Source: JBGAHD01 sp044226395 (GTDB lineage Bacteria; Pseudomonadota; Gammaproteobacteria; Xanthomonadales; Ahniellaceae). From it: a stretch of DNA of 64,000 nucleotides. Where the stretch lies: assembly GCA_044226395.1 (NCBI GenBank), contig JBGAHD010000001.1, forward strand, positions 124,001 to 188,000. The letters run 5' to 3'. Shown here one piece after another: positions 26,769-35,672 of this stretch. Below the pieces are notes generated by a model. The model saw only the letters and a program-made list of their open reading frames with translations, was not told the origin of the DNA and made no database searches. A program made the translations under genes and the position numbers. The first letter of the stretch is position 1. Each line of letters starts with the position of its first letter.

Positions 26769-27866
26769 ATGAGTGAAAGAAACTTTGAGTTCTTTTCTAA
26801 GTCAGAAAAACGGAGCGTAATTCGGAGCTCGGCTGAATTGATTGAGAAGATGAGATTCGATCAGAACGAATTGACGGAATTGGCACAGGTCGTCTCTCAC
26901 TTTCTGAGGTTGCTCGATGTAAATGCCGTTGAATTTGATCGTTCATGCAGAGCAAATATTGAATGGATTGGTGATCGATTCATTTCGGAATTGCAGAAAG
27001 CAGTGACAGAGGATTCCACAAGGAGAATAGAGTCTCTGAAAAATTTGTACGTGACGTGCTATCGAATCATTTGCGAATTCGAGTTTTTGCAACCTGGCGA
27101 TATATCTGGTGATCTAAAAATTGTAAAACTATTCTGCGAAAACAACATCGATATTTTTTCCAATTTGCAGCGATCTCAACTCACATATGCAGCAAATGCG
27201 ATGCCGGCATCAATCTTGAAGAGCATGATGAACTCATCAGAGATTGTCCATTTTTCGGATTTCGCTGCTTCGGCTGGGCGGGCCAAAGATCTTAAGGATC
27301 AGTGGGATAGAGAGTTTGCAGATAGGCGTGATGAGCTAAAGAAGTATCAAGAAGTCATCGAAAACCTGAAGACTTCCTTCAATTTTGTTGGCCTCGTTAG
27401 TGGATTCGATAGAATATTAAACTCGAAAATCACAGAGAAGACAAAGACGTTTGTACTCTTGTGCTTGCTTGGGCTAGCGATGCTCGTACCGATAGGTTTT
27501 CACCTTATTGCTGTTTCAAACGCTGCAACGTATGCAGAGTATATGTCTGGAAGGTATCTTCATTTCGCAATCCCGGCTTTGTCGGCCGAGGTCATTCTGT
27601 TCTATTTCTTTCGCGCAACTCTAGTCAACTTTAGGGCGGTCTCTGCGCAAATTCTTCAGATCAATTTGCGAGTTTCGCTCTGCCAATTTATTCAGAGCTA
27701 TTCGGTGTATGCGAGGCAGATAAGGGAGAAGGATGCCAAGGCGCTGGATGGTTTTGAATCCATTGTTTTCAGCCCCATCTCGCCGAGCTTCGATTCGTTG
27801 CCTGCGACGATCGAGGGGATTGAGCAGATTGCAAAGATCGTCGGCACTCTTCGTTCCGTTAAGTAG
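26769..27866 (+). CDS. A/T-rich orphan gene: two-helix membrane protein of unknown function
   Basis: Not recognised. The 365-residue product has a helical, charged N-terminal region (about 1-220, with a coiled-coil-like segment near 170-205). Two membrane helices follow (about 227-248 and 264-283), then a helical C-terminal domain with LRVSLCQFIQSYSVYARQIR and a conserved-looking end GFESIVFSP...EGIEQIAKIV. The ATG at 26769 has GGAGG 9 nt upstream. Its base and codon use are strikingly A/T-rich compared with every flanking gene, which points to recent acquisition. No mobile-element remains or direct repeats were seen beside it. The flank 26522-26768 is non-coding. Confidence 0.75.
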   Translation: MSERNFEFFSKSEKRSVIRSSAELIEKMRFDQNELTELAQVVSHFLRLLDVNAVEFDRSCRANIEWIGDRFISELQKAVTEDSTRRIESLKNLYVTCYRIICEFEFLQPGDISGDLKIVKLFCENNIDIFSNLQRSQLTYAANAMPASILKSMMNSSEIVHFSDFAASAGRAKDLKDQWDREFADRRDELKKYQEVIENLKTSFNFVGLVSGFDRILNSKITEKTKTFVLLCLLGLAMLVPIGFHLIAVSNAATYAEYMSGRYLHFAIPALSAEVILFYFFRATLVNFRAVSAQILQINLRVSLCQFIQSYSVYARQIREKDAKALDGFESIVFSPISPSFDSLPATIEGIEQIAKIVGTLRSVK

Positions 27867-27947
27867 TTGAATACGATAGGAGATTTCGCCGGGCTTCAAC
27901 GCTATGGAACCTGGAGTTGCTTTTTTCTATGCGACCATGGCACGTGA

Positions 27948-28277
27948 ATGTCTCTGCACCTCATAAAACTCGCCCACACCGTGATCTGGGCCTTCTTCGT
28001 CGCGTGCATCTTGGGCGCGCCACTCGCGGCGGCGTCGGGTGAGTTTCTGTGGGCCGGCGTGATGATCGCGATGGTGGCCCTCGAAGGCGTAGTGCTGTTC
28101 TTCAATCGCTGGTCGTGTCCCTTGACGGCCGTCGCGGCGCGGTACACGGATCGGCGCGAAGATAACTTCGACATCTATTTGCCGCGGTGGTTGGCGCGGC
28201 ATAACAAGGTGATCTTCACGTCGATCTACGTGATCGGCGCGATCTATGTTCTCGTCGCGTGGTGGCGACACGGTTGA
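27948..28277 (+). CDS. small membrane protein, conserved type
   Basis: A 109-residue protein with three to four hydrophobic helices (residues about 5-27, 33-50 and 85-105). Between them is a polar loop with the distinctive text RWSCPLTAVAARYT and FDIYLPRWLARHNK. This looks like a conserved uncharacterised membrane family (DUF2784-like in layout), but I cannot name it securely. G+C content is back to the genome norm. It is convergent with the acetyltransferase gene to its right, with 25 bp between the stops. Confidence 0.65.
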   Translation: MSLHLIKLAHTVIWAFFVACILGAPLAAASGEFLWAGVMIAMVALEGVVLFFNRWSCPLTAVAARYTDRREDNFDIYLPRWLARHNKVIFTSIYVIGAIYVLVAWWRHG

Positions 28278-28302
28278 GCGCCGCGCCGCCGATGGTCGCG
28301 CC

Positions 28303-28737
28303 TCAACTCGTCGTGAGCGACTTGCGATAGAAATGATTGGCGTGGCCGATCGGCCAGTCCGCGATGGTGGCGATGCGTTCGTAGCCCTCGGCTTCGTAAA
28401 ACGGCGGTGCTTGAAAATCGTGCGTGGCCAGGATCACGACGCGACACTGGCGACGCGTCGCTTCCGCTTCGGCCTCGCGCAGCAGCGCCTGGCCCAGCCC
28501 GCGACCGCGATGGGCCTCGTTCACCCAGAGATGCGTGATCACGCCAACGCCGCCCCAAGTGTGGCCGCTGAAGCCGCCGATGAGTTCATCGTGCTCATCA
28601 CGCAGCGCCCCGCCGAGCAATCGCCCATCGGCGCGACCCGTGGCTTTGGCGTTGAAGGCATAGAGACGTTCGACGAGGTCGGCTTCGAGCGCCTGCGTGG
28701 CGGCTTCGTCGAGCAATTCGACGTGGATGTTCGTCAT
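28303..28737 (-). CDS. GNAT family N-acetyltransferase
   Basis: A 144-residue acetyl-CoA-dependent acyltransferase. The acetyl-CoA pyrophosphate-binding motif A is THLWVNEAHRGRGLGQALL (Q/R-x2-G-x-G/A form, here RGRGLG), followed by motif B AGYERIATI-like text in APPFYEAEGYERI. Length and fold order fit a stand-alone GNAT domain. The substrate cannot be told. It stands between a convergent membrane-protein gene and a co-directional thioredoxin-like gene 83 bp upstream. Confidence 0.88.
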   Translation of the reverse strand: MTNIHVELLDEAATQALEADLVERLYAFNAKATGRADGRLLGGALRDEHDELIGGFSGHTWGGVGVITHLWVNEAHRGRGLGQALLREAEAEATRRQCRVVILATHDFQAPPFYEAEGYERIATIADWPIGHANHFYRKSLTTS

Positions 28738-28820
28738 GATGTGCGAAGGCCGGCGCGGGTCATTCGCTTGCGCGCGTCAACGAGTCGCGCATCGCGCGTG
28801 CTCAAGGAATGCGTCGTGCG

Positions 28821-29399
28821 TTACGACGCGTCTGCCGACTCGGCGAGCAACTCGCGCACGCGCGCCTCGATTTGCTTCGCCTGCGGCGTATCGGCATGCG
28901 TCTCGCCAACATACCGCGAGCGAATGCGGCCCCGCTTGTCGACGAGGTAATAAGTCGGCCAGTAGTGATTATCCAGCGCCTGCCAATACGCGAGCTCGGG
29001 ATCGAGCAAGATGGGGTGATGCAGGCCAAATTCCGCGGCCTTTTGACGCACGCTCTCGGCCACTTTCTCGCGCTCGAACTCCGGGCTGTGCACGCCGATG
29101 ATGCGAAAGCTGTCCTTCGGCAAGCGCGCTTCCATGGCCGTGAGCCAGGGGAAGGACCGATAGCAGTTCCAGCACTCGAAGGTCCACACGTCGATCAGGG
29201 TCACCTGGCCCTTCAAGTCGGCGAGCTTGAGCGGTGGACTGTTCAACCACTCGGCCTGAGCCGGAAATTCGGGCAGCGGTTGATCGAGTTCGGTGGCGTG
29301 GACCACGGGCACGGGACTCCCGAGGAAGTACCAGGCGGCGCCGACGCCGATGAGTAGCGTGGCGAGGAGAGCAAGCAAGCGGTCGCGATCGGGCGTCAT
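28821..29399 (-). CDS. membrane-anchored thioredoxin-like protein (TlpA/DipZ C-terminal type)
   Basis: A 192-residue protein. One N-terminal membrane helix (about residues 8-27) precedes a periplasmic thioredoxin fold. The active site is WTFECWNCYRS, giving a CWNC redox motif at the place of CXXC in TlpA, ResA and the C-terminal domain of DipZ. A cis-proline loop (HYWPTYYLVDKRGRI) follows. It probably reduces or repairs disulfides in periplasmic proteins. I chose the ATG at 29399 because the longer frame would run through the hairpin at 29418-29441. No ccm or dsbD gene is adjacent. Confidence 0.87.
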   Translation of the reverse strand: MTPDRDRLLALLATLLIGVGAAWYFLGSPVPVVHATELDQPLPEFPAQAEWLNSPPLKLADLKGQVTLIDVWTFECWNCYRSFPWLTAMEARLPKDSFRIIGVHSPEFEREKVAESVRQKAAEFGLHHPILLDPELAYWQALDNHYWPTYYLVDKRGRIRSRYVGETHADTPQAKQIEARVRELLAESADAS

Positions 29400-29417
29400 G
29401 CCAGTTCTGACCGGAAA

Positions 29418-29441
29418 GCGCGCCGAAGTCTTTCGGCGCGC
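29418..29441. terminator. hairpin terminator after the phnD-like gene
   Basis: A perfect 10-bp stem GCGCGCCGAA / TTCGGCGCGC with a 4-nt loop lies 4 bp past the stop of the phnD-like gene on the minus strand. It is followed there by only a short TTT. It lies ahead of the thioredoxin-like gene and probably ends the upstream transcript. Confidence 0.75.
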
Positions 29442-29445
29442 GAAT

Positions 29446-30264
29446 TCAATAGCCGTAAACGCCCTTGAGCACCTGCTCGGCGCCATCGTATTCCGCGGCC
29501 GAAGTCTCTTCGAACTTGGTGATGCCCAGTTCGTTGAGCACTTCGTACAGGGTCGGGTCTTCGTGCAGTTTCAACAGCGCGGTCTTGATCGAATCGCGCA
29601 CGGCCGGATCGAGCGTGGCCGAGGCCGAGATCGCCGGGCCCGGAAAACTCGCCGACGTTTCGATCACGGTCAGATTGGGATACTGCTGTCGCAACCAGGT
29701 GGGCACGATCGCGGCTTGCGTTTCTTCGGCGCAGGCCATTTCCACGCCATCGCGCCAGGACACGGCCGACGACAGAATGTTGGGCTGCGAGACCGGGTTG
29801 GGAAAATACTGCGTGAGCAGGGCATAGCCCATGCTCGGACTCGGCATGGTCACGACCGAGGCGCCGACCAGATCCTTCAACGAGGTCGGACCCGTGGGCA
29901 TGCAAGTGACGATGCTGTAACTGGTGCGCTCGGCCGTGCGCACGAAGGGCACGGTGGCGAAGCGTTTGGCGCGATAGTCGGTCAGATGCGCCTCGGTGAA
30001 CATCAGGTCGACGGCGACGTTCTGACGAATGTCGCGCCAGAAGAAATGAAAATTACGCGGGGTCAGCAGTTGGATGTCGTGGCCGCTGGCTTTTGACAGA
30101 TACTCGACGAGCGGTTTGTATACTTCGGCGGCGCGGTCGGGCGGATAGTTGGGCTCGACCATCAGGCGCAGTTCGGCGGCGTCCACGCGCGTCGCGCCGC
30201 CCAGGATCAGCAGCAGCGCGAGCCCGTGGGCCCGCCAATGCGAACGTGTGTTCATAGCTTCCAT
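29446..30264 (-). CDS. PhnD-like phosphate/phosphonate-type substrate-binding protein, orphan
   Basis: A 272-residue periplasmic binding protein. Residues 1-30 form a Sec signal peptide (cleavage near VDA-AE). The mature part shows the PhnD pattern: opening strands with PNYPPDRAAEVYKPLVEYLSK, a central VVTMPSPSMGYALL segment and a hinge after about residue 120. Such proteins normally feed an ABC importer, but no permease or ATPase gene is adjacent. Orphan members also serve as sensor inputs. The ATG at 30264 has AGGG upstream; an ATG three codons later is an alternative. Confidence 0.82.
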   Translation of the reverse strand: MEAMNTRSHWRAHGLALLLILGGATRVDAAELRLMVEPNYPPDRAAEVYKPLVEYLSKASGHDIQLLTPRNFHFFWRDIRQNVAVDLMFTEAHLTDYRAKRFATVPFVRTAERTSYSIVTCMPTGPTSLKDLVGASVVTMPSPSMGYALLTQYFPNPVSQPNILSSAVSWRDGVEMACAEETQAAIVPTWLRQQYPNLTVIETSASFPGPAISASATLDPAVRDSIKTALLKLHEDPTLYEVLNELGITKFEETSAAEYDGAEQVLKGVYGY

Positions 30265-30352
30265 GTCCCTTCCCCTGTCATTGACGGTACATAGAGAGAA
30301 TTTGCGTAAGCGCCGGCCAATCCGCGTCAGCGCCGGTGTTCGTGGTGCGTGC

Positions 30353-31267
30353 TCATGTCGCGACCCGCGTCCAGGTCAGGTGTTCGAAGCGATCGTCGAC
30401 GTGGGCATGAATCGTCGTCGGCGCGTCCTCGCGCAGTACCGCCAGCCCGATCGCTTGGCCGTTGTCGGCGACCGCGTCGATGACTTCGCCCACGGACTCC
30501 GCGTCGCCGGTGGGCGCGCGCAGCAATCGCGTGATCGGGGCCAATGGCGTGGCGCCTTGCCAGCGCGCGAGCAGACGCTTGTTGCGACCCAGGAAATGCG
30601 TGCGCGCCACGATCTCCTGGCCGGGATAGCATCCCTTGCGCACGCTGAATGCCTGCAGACGTTCGAGCCCGAGGGCATGCACGAGCTGCGTCTCCACAAC
30701 CGCGCCGACGATGCGCGGAATACCATCGACAATATCCGCCCGACGCCAGTCGGTATCAAGGTTCGCCGCCGCATTGACGATATTTTTGTCACTGACCCAC
30801 AGGGTTCGCGCCTGGGCGCCACCCAGATGCAGGCCGAAGCCGCCCTCGGTCAGGCGCAACGCGCCGCCGGCGGCCAGCGGTTCGGGCGCGTGGTCGCGCA
30901 ACTGGCCGGTCAGCGTCAAGGTGTCGTCGACGTGCAATTGGACTTTCGTGCGAAAGACATAGCGCTTGAGCCGCGCGGCCAGGGCCTCGGCTTCGCTGGC
31001 GGGCACGAAGGCGAGCAGACGCTGCGCTTCGGGACGCGCGACGGGAAACAGCGCGAGCACGCGACCCTGCGCGCTCAGATAACTGTTCCAGTGCCACTGG
31101 CCTTCGGCGAGCGCATTGACATCGTTGGCCCATTGCGCCTGCGCGAAGGCGATGGCCTCGGGGCCGGACAGCACCAGCGTCGACCATGTGTCGAGGCGGC
31201 CAGTGATCGCGCCGTCATCGCGCGCGGCGTGGTCGTTGGAAGCTTGAGTTGCTTGTGTGATCTGCAT
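30353..31267 (-). CDS. ygfZ: YgfZ/GcvT-family folate-binding iron-sulfur maintenance protein
   Basis: A 304-residue aminomethyltransferase-like protein. The YgfZ signature is visible as [18 protein letters not shown], containing the conserved Cys that distinguishes YgfZ from GcvT. Family members use tetrahydrofolate and help keep or repair certain [4Fe-4S] enzymes, including succinate dehydrogenase in E. coli. It is transcribed divergently from the sdh cluster, with only 37 bp between its start (ATG at 31267) and the SDHAF4-like gene, so shared regulation is plausible. Confidence 0.92.
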   Translation of the reverse strand: MQITQATQASNDHAARDDGAITGRLDTWSTLVLSGPEAIAFAQAQWANDVNALAEGQWHWNSYLSAQGRVLALFPVARPEAQRLLAFVPASEAEALAARLKRYVFRTKVQLHVDDTLTLTGQLRDHAPEPLAAGGALRLTEGGFGLHLGGAQARTLWVSDKNIVNAAANLDTDWRRADIVDGIPRIVGAVVETQLVHALGLERLQAFSVRKGCYPGQEIVARTHFLGRNKRLLARWQGATPLAPITRLLRAPTGDAESVGEVIDAVADNGQAIGLAVLREDAPTTIHAHVDDRFEHLTWTRVAT

Positions 31268-31304
31268 GCGCGTATTACGCTTTCGGGCTGTGTCGGGAGC
31301 CAAG

Positions 31305-31469
31305 ATGATCGCAAACCCACCAGGGACCGCGGCGCCGGAGGAAGATTCCGGAACCCGTCGCGACGAAGCATCCGCGCCATCGCGTCCCGTCGAAATCGGA
31401 GGTCCGCCCGGCCCTGAGCCCACGCGCTACGGCGATTGGGAAAAGAACGGCCGTTGCATCGACTTCTAG
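31305..31469 (+). CDS. SDHAF4-like succinate dehydrogenase assembly factor (DUF1674), 54 aa
   Basis: A tiny protein whose C-terminal half, [20 protein letters not shown] followed by RCIDF, is the SDHAF4/DUF1674 signature. In mitochondria SDHAF4 binds flavinated SdhA and helps it join SdhB; the bacterial homologue is presumed to do likewise. The ATG at 31305 is preceded by GGGAG; an ATG 48 nt upstream is in frame, but it overlaps ygfZ and has no ribosome site. It lies 45 bp before sdhC, in the sdh operon. Confidence 0.88.
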   Translation: MIANPPGTAAPEEDSGTRRDEASAPSRPVEIGGPPGPEPTRYGDWEKNGRCIDF

Positions 31470-31514
31470 CATCTGATCCGCCCGTGTTCCTGGTCACGCC
31501 AGGTGAGGAAACTC

Positions 31515-31922
31515 ATGAGCGCTTCGCCCAGCAAGCCCCGACCGCTTTCGCCTTTCATGATCGGGCCGTATTACCGGCCGCAGATCACTTCGGTGTTGTC
31601 GATCACGCATCGCATCACCGGTCTGTTGTTGTCGGCCGGCGCCTTGATGCTGGCGTGGTGGCTGGTGGCCACCGCGTCCGGCCCGGATGATTATCGCCGC
31701 TTTGTCGCGATCGCGGGTGGTCCGCTGGGCAAGGCGGTGGCGCTGGGCCTGATTTTTTCACTGAGCTTTCATTTCGCCAACGGTATTCGACACCTGTTGT
31801 GGGACGCGGGCGTGGGCCTGGAAATCCGCCAGGCCGTCACTAGCGGCTGGCTGGTGGTGGCGTTCACCGTGGTGGCCACGGCCGCGATCGGCGCGGTGGC
31901 CTTGCTGGGAGTAGGCGCATGA
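31515..31922 (+). CDS. sdhC: succinate dehydrogenase cytochrome b556 subunit
   Basis: A 135-residue membrane subunit with three helices. The motif SITHRITGLLL near residue 32 is the SdhC signature, and SLSFHFANGIRHLLWD carries the haem b ligand histidine and the quinone-site region. It anchors the SdhAB catalytic part to the inner membrane and passes electrons to ubiquinone. The start is the ATG preceded by GAGGA; two upstream codons (MRKL) are possible but lack spacing. Its stop overlaps sdhD (ATGA). Confidence 0.96.
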   Translation: MSASPSKPRPLSPFMIGPYYRPQITSVLSITHRITGLLLSAGALMLAWWLVATASGPDDYRRFVAIAGGPLGKAVALGLIFSLSFHFANGIRHLLWDAGVGLEIRQAVTSGWLVVAFTVVATAAIGAVALLGVGA

Positions 31923-32305
31923 GCGACAACCTGCGAACGCCGCTGGCGCGCGTGCGCGGCCTGGGCTCGGCGAAGGACGGCACGGGGCATTTCATCGCCC
32001 AGCGCATCACCGCCGTGGCGCTGGTGCTGCTGACCGTGTGGTTTTTGTTTCATGCCTTCGGCTTGATGCGCGGCGATTACGCCGACGCGCGCAGCTTCCT
32101 GGCGCAACCGTTCAACGCGACCCTGATGGCGGCCTACGTCGTGGCGCTGTTTCATCACGCGCAATTGGGCCTGCAGGTCGTGATCGAGGACTACATCCAC
32201 GTTCGCTGGCAGGAAGTGGGCCTGCAGATCGCGGTGAAGTTCATTGCCTTCGGCGCCGGGCTCGTGAGCCTGCTCGCCATCATCCGCATCGCGCTCGGTA
32301 GCTGA
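31919..32305 (+). CDS. sdhD: succinate dehydrogenase hydrophobic membrane anchor
   Basis: A 128-residue three-helix subunit starting inside the end of sdhC. It contains [12 protein letters not shown] near residue 24 and the conserved [17 protein letters not shown] at about 83-99, which holds the histidine that coordinates haem b opposite SdhC and residues near the quinone site. Together with SdhC it forms the membrane domain of complex II. sdhA follows after 4 nt. Confidence 0.95.
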   Translation: MSDNLRTPLARVRGLGSAKDGTGHFIAQRITAVALVLLTVWFLFHAFGLMRGDYADARSFLAQPFNATLMAAYVVALFHHAQLGLQVVIEDYIHVRWQEVGLQIAVKFIAFGAGLVSLLAIIRIALGS

Positions 32306-32309
32306 CCGT

Positions 32310-34097
32310 ATGACCGCTTACAAGATCACGCAACACAAATACGACGCCATCGTGGTCGGCGCCGGCGGCGCGGGCCTTCGCGCGACGATGGGTCTGGCCG
32401 CCAAGGGCCTGGCCACGGCATGCATCACCAAGGTCTTCCCCACGCGCAGTCACACGGTGGCGGCGCAAGGCGGTGTCTCGGCGGCGCTGGGCAACATGGG
32501 TCAGGACGACTGGCGCTGGCATTTCTTCGACACGGTCAAGGGCTCGGACTGGCTGGGCGACCAGGACGCGATCGAGTACATGTGCCGCGAGGCCATCCCG
32601 GCCATCATCGAACTGGAACACTTCGGCGTGCCGTTCTCGCGCACCGAGGACGGCCGCATCTATCAACGTCCCTTCGGCGGCATGACCACGCAGATGGGCG
32701 AGGGCCCGCCGGCGCAACGCACCTGCGCCGCGGCCGACCGCACGGGTCACGCGATCCTGCACACGCTGTATCAGCAATCGCTCAAGCATGACGCGCGGTT
32801 TTTCATCGAGTACTTCGCGATCGATTTGATTTTCGACGAGGAAGGCGCGTGTCGCGGCGTGCTGTGCTGGGATCTGTCCGACGGTAGCCTGCATCTGTTC
32901 CGCGCGCACGCCGTGGTACTGGCCACGGGCGGTTACGGTCGCGCGTATTTCTCGTGCACCTCGGCGCACACTTGCACCGGCGATGGCGGTGGCATGGTGC
33001 TGCGCGCGGGTCTGCCGTTGCAGGACATGGAGTTCGTGCAGTTCCATCCGACCGGCATTTACGGCGCCGGCTGCCTGATCACCGAAGGCGTGCGCGGCGA
33101 GGGTGGGTTCCTGACCAACAGCAAGGGCGAGCGCTTCATGGAGCGCTACGCGCCGCGCGTGAAGGATCTGGCGCCGCGCGACATGGTCAGCCGCTGCATG
33201 ACGCTCGAGATTCGCGAGGGTCGAGGTGTCGGTCAGCATGCCGACCACATTCACTTGCATCTGGAACATCTGGGCGCGGACGTGATTCACGAGCGCCTGC
33301 CGGGCATCTCGGAGTCGGCGCGCATCTTCGCCGGCGTCGACGTGGCCAAGGAGCCGATCCCGGTGCTGCCGACCGTGCACTACAACATGGGCGGCATCCC
33401 GACCAATTACATGGGCGAGGTGGTGCGCAAGGTCGGTGACAACCCCGACGCCGTCGTGCCCGGTCTGTTCGCCATCGGCGAGGCCGCGTGCGTGTCGGTG
33501 CATGGCGCCAATCGCCTGGGTTCCAATTCCTTGCTCGACCTCGTGGTCTTCGGTCGCGCGGTCGCGATCCGCTGCGCCGAAGTGGTCAAGCCCGGCGCCG
33601 CGCACAAGGAACTGCCGGCCTCGATCACCGACAAGGCCCTGGGTAATTTCGACAAGCTGCGTCACGCCAAGGGCGGTACGCCCACGGCCGACATTCGCCT
33701 GAACATGCAGCGCACCATGCAAAAGGACGCGGCGGTGTTCCGCACCGGCGAGTCCCTGCGCGAAGGCTGCGCGGCCATCACGAAGTGCTACGAATCCTTT
33801 GCCGACGTGCGCGTGAGCGACAGTTCGCTGGTGTGGAATTCCGATCTGGTCGAAACGCTGGAACTGCAGAACCTGCTCGGCCAGGCCGTGGCGACCATGT
33901 ATTCGGCCGAGAACCGCACTGAATCCCGCGGCGCGCACGCGCGCGAGGATTTCGCCGAGCGCGACGACAAGCAGTGGCAAAAGCACACGCTCGTCGGCAT
34001 CGACGAGTCGGGCAAGGCCACGTTCGACTATCGCCCAGTGCACAACTACACGCTGGGCGGCGTCGATTACGTGCCGCCGAAGAAGCGTACCTACTAA
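32310..34097 (+). CDS. sdhA: succinate dehydrogenase flavoprotein subunit
   Basis: A 595-residue catalytic subunit oxidising succinate to fumarate. The FAD-binding motif [11 protein letters not shown] is at residues 15-25, and covalent FAD attaches at His48 in [10 protein letters not shown]. Active-site regions HPTGI and an arginine-rich C-terminal stretch ([15 protein letters not shown]) are present, as is [14 protein letters not shown] near the FAD ribityl site. Length is typical. Covalent flavinylation would need the SdhE protein encoded downstream. Confidence 0.98.
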   Translation: MTAYKITQHKYDAIVVGAGGAGLRATMGLAAKGLATACITKVFPTRSHTVAAQGGVSAALGNMGQDDWRWHFFDTVKGSDWLGDQDAIEYMCREAIPAIIELEHFGVPFSRTEDGRIYQRPFGGMTTQMGEGPPAQRTCAAADRTGHAILHTLYQQSLKHDARFFIEYFAIDLIFDEEGACRGVLCWDLSDGSLHLFRAHAVVLATGGYGRAYFSCTSAHTCTGDGGGMVLRAGLPLQDMEFVQFHPTGIYGAGCLITEGVRGEGGFLTNSKGERFMERYAPRVKDLAPRDMVSRCMTLEIREGRGVGQHADHIHLHLEHLGADVIHERLPGISESARIFAGVDVAKEPIPVLPTVHYNMGGIPTNYMGEVVRKVGDNPDAVVPGLFAIGEAACVSVHGANRLGSNSLLDLVVFGRAVAIRCAEVVKPGAAHKELPASITDKALGNFDKLRHAKGGTPTADIRLNMQRTMQKDAAVFRTGESLREGCAAITKCYESFADVRVSDSSLVWNSDLVETLELQNLLGQAVATMYSAENRTESRGAHAREDFAERDDKQWQKHTLVGIDESGKATFDYRPVHNYTLGGVDYVPPKKRTY

Positions 34098-34121
34098 GCG
34101 CGTCAGCCGAGGACCAACACC

Positions 34122-34904
34122 ATGGGTGAGTTCAGTCTCCCGAAGAATTCCAAGGTGACGTCGGGCAAGCATTTCCCGGCCAGCGGCGCCAAGCGCTCGC
34201 GCACGTTCAAGGTCTATCGGTGGAGCCCCGACGACACGGCCAATCCGCGCACCGACACCTACGAGGTCGATCTCGACAAGTGCGGTCCAATGGTTCTGGA
34301 CGCGCTGATCAAGATCAAGAACGAGATCGATCCGACGTTGACCTTCCGCCGCTCCTGCCGCGAGGGCATCTGCGGTTCGTGCGCGATGAACATCGACGGC
34401 ACCAACACCCTGGCCTGCACGCGCGCGATCGAGGACGTGAAGGGCGAGGTGCGCATCTATCCGCTGCCGCACATGCCGGTGATCAAGGATCTGGTGCCGG
34501 ACCTGACGCACTTCTACGCGCAGTACGCCTCGGTGCGGCCGTGGATCCGCACGCAAAGCGCGCCGCCGCCGGACAAGGAGCGCCTGCAGTCGAAGGAAGA
34601 TCGCGCCAAGCTCGATGGTTTGTACGAATGCATTTTGTGCGCGTGCTGCTCGACCTCGTGCCCCAGCTATTGGTGGAACGGCGATCGTTATCTGGGCCCC
34701 GCGATTTTGTTGCAGGCCTATCGCTGGATCATCGACAGCCGCGACGAGGACACGGGCGAGCGCCTGGACAATCTCGAAGATCCGTTCCGTCTGTACCGTT
34801 GCCACACCATCATGAACTGCGCGAAGACCTGTCCGAAGGGCTTGAACCCGGCCAAGGCCATCGCCGAAATCAAGAAACTGATGGTGGCGCGTCGCTCGAT
34901 CTGA
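34122..34904 (+). CDS. sdhB: succinate dehydrogenase iron-sulfur subunit
   Basis: A 260-residue subunit carrying electrons from FAD to quinone. The [2Fe-2S] cluster ligands are in [16 protein letters not shown] plus a later LACTRA cysteine. The [4Fe-4S] and [3Fe-4S] clusters are bound by [18 protein letters not shown] and [17 protein letters not shown]. It is about 20 residues longer at the N-terminus than E. coli SdhB, as in many xanthomonads and alphaproteobacteria. It lies 24 nt after sdhA and 16 nt before sdhE. Confidence 0.98.
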   Translation: MGEFSLPKNSKVTSGKHFPASGAKRSRTFKVYRWSPDDTANPRTDTYEVDLDKCGPMVLDALIKIKNEIDPTLTFRRSCREGICGSCAMNIDGTNTLACTRAIEDVKGEVRIYPLPHMPVIKDLVPDLTHFYAQYASVRPWIRTQSAPPPDKERLQSKEDRAKLDGLYECILCACCSTSCPSYWWNGDRYLGPAILLQAYRWIIDSRDEDTGERLDNLEDPFRLYRCHTIMNCAKTCPKGLNPAKAIAEIKKLMVARRSI

Positions 34905-34920
34905 GCGGCGGGCGCGGTCG

Positions 34921-35211
34921 ATGAACGTGTCGTCAGATCGCGCACCAGGCAATGGCGCCGACGTCGATCGCGCCGAACTCGGTCGTCTGCGCTGGCGTTG
35001 CCGGCGCGGCACCACCGAAATGGATCGGCTGCTGCTGTGGTTTCTCGATCAGCGCTACGTCGCGGCCGATGCCGACACGCGCCGCGACTTTCGCGAACTG
35101 CTCGAGCAGCAAGATCCCGATCTGTGGCGCTGGTTCACCGGCGCCGATCGCGCGCCGGAACCGCGCTGGCAGGCCCTGGTCGATGCGATCCGTCAGCAGT
35201 TTCAGGCTTGA
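34921..35211 (+). CDS. sdhE: FAD assembly factor for succinate dehydrogenase
   Basis: A 96-residue small helical protein of the YgfY/SDHAF2 family. The hallmark RRGTTEMDRLLLWF is at residues about 28-41, containing the RGxxEMD motif needed to promote covalent attachment of FAD to SdhA. The N-terminal 17 residues are an unconserved extension. It is the fifth gene of the sdh cluster, and its 3' end overlaps the start of the next gene by 29 nt. Confidence 0.95.
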   Translation: MNVSSDRAPGNGADVDRAELGRLRWRCRRGTTEMDRLLLWFLDQRYVAADADTRRDFRELLEQQDPDLWRWFTGADRAPEPRWQALVDAIRQQFQA

Positions 35212-35626
35212 GGCGCGACCGTCGCGCGGCTATCGCCTGGGGCTGATCGCGCTGGCGATCGCGGTCGCGCTGACCCTGGCGTGGACTGCCTTGCCCGTGG
35301 CCGCGACCAGCGCGGCCGCGGTCATCGCGGCGATCAGCTTGAGCCTCGCGTGGCGCCATCACCGTCGCGTCTTGCCGTCGGTGCTCAACCTGCGAAGCGA
35401 TGGCCAATGCACCTGGCTCGATGTCGATGACGGCCGCGAGCGTCAGGCCCGCGTGGTCGAAGCCGCCGTGCTCGGACCCCTGATCGCGCTGACCTTGACG
35501 CCGGTCGAGGGCGGCTCGCTGCGGCTCGCGTACTGGTCGGACATGCTCGCCCCGGAAGCCTGGCGCGGCTTGCGCGCGGTCGCGCGCGGCTTACGCGTCG
35601 GCGCGGAAGATTCGCACGGCGTTTGA
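35183..35626 (+). CDS. YgfX-like small membrane protein
   Basis: A 147-residue protein starting at an ATG inside the 3' end of sdhE. Two closely spaced membrane helices (about residues 19-58) form a short hairpin, followed by a soluble C-terminal domain of about 85 residues (LNLRSDGQCTWLD...). The size, topology and position directly after sdhE match YgfX (CptA), which in E. coli is paired with YgfY/SdhE. A toxin role was proposed there but is disputed. I infer the family from context and layout. Confidence 0.75.
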   Translation: MRSVSSFRLEARPSRGYRLGLIALAIAVALTLAWTALPVAATSAAAVIAAISLSLAWRHHRRVLPSVLNLRSDGQCTWLDVDDGRERQARVVEAAVLGPLIALTLTPVEGGSLRLAYWSDMLAPEAWRGLRAVARGLRVGAEDSHGV

Positions 35627-35672
35627 CCGCGCGCGCGGTACACTGCGCGGCACGTCCGCACTTGGGTCTGGC

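Noticed and set aside
32280..35015. 911-codon minus-strand open frame opposite sdhA and sdhB
   Set aside because: Same artefact: a mirror of third-position GC bias, low-complexity His/Arg/Ala text, against intact succinate dehydrogenase genes.
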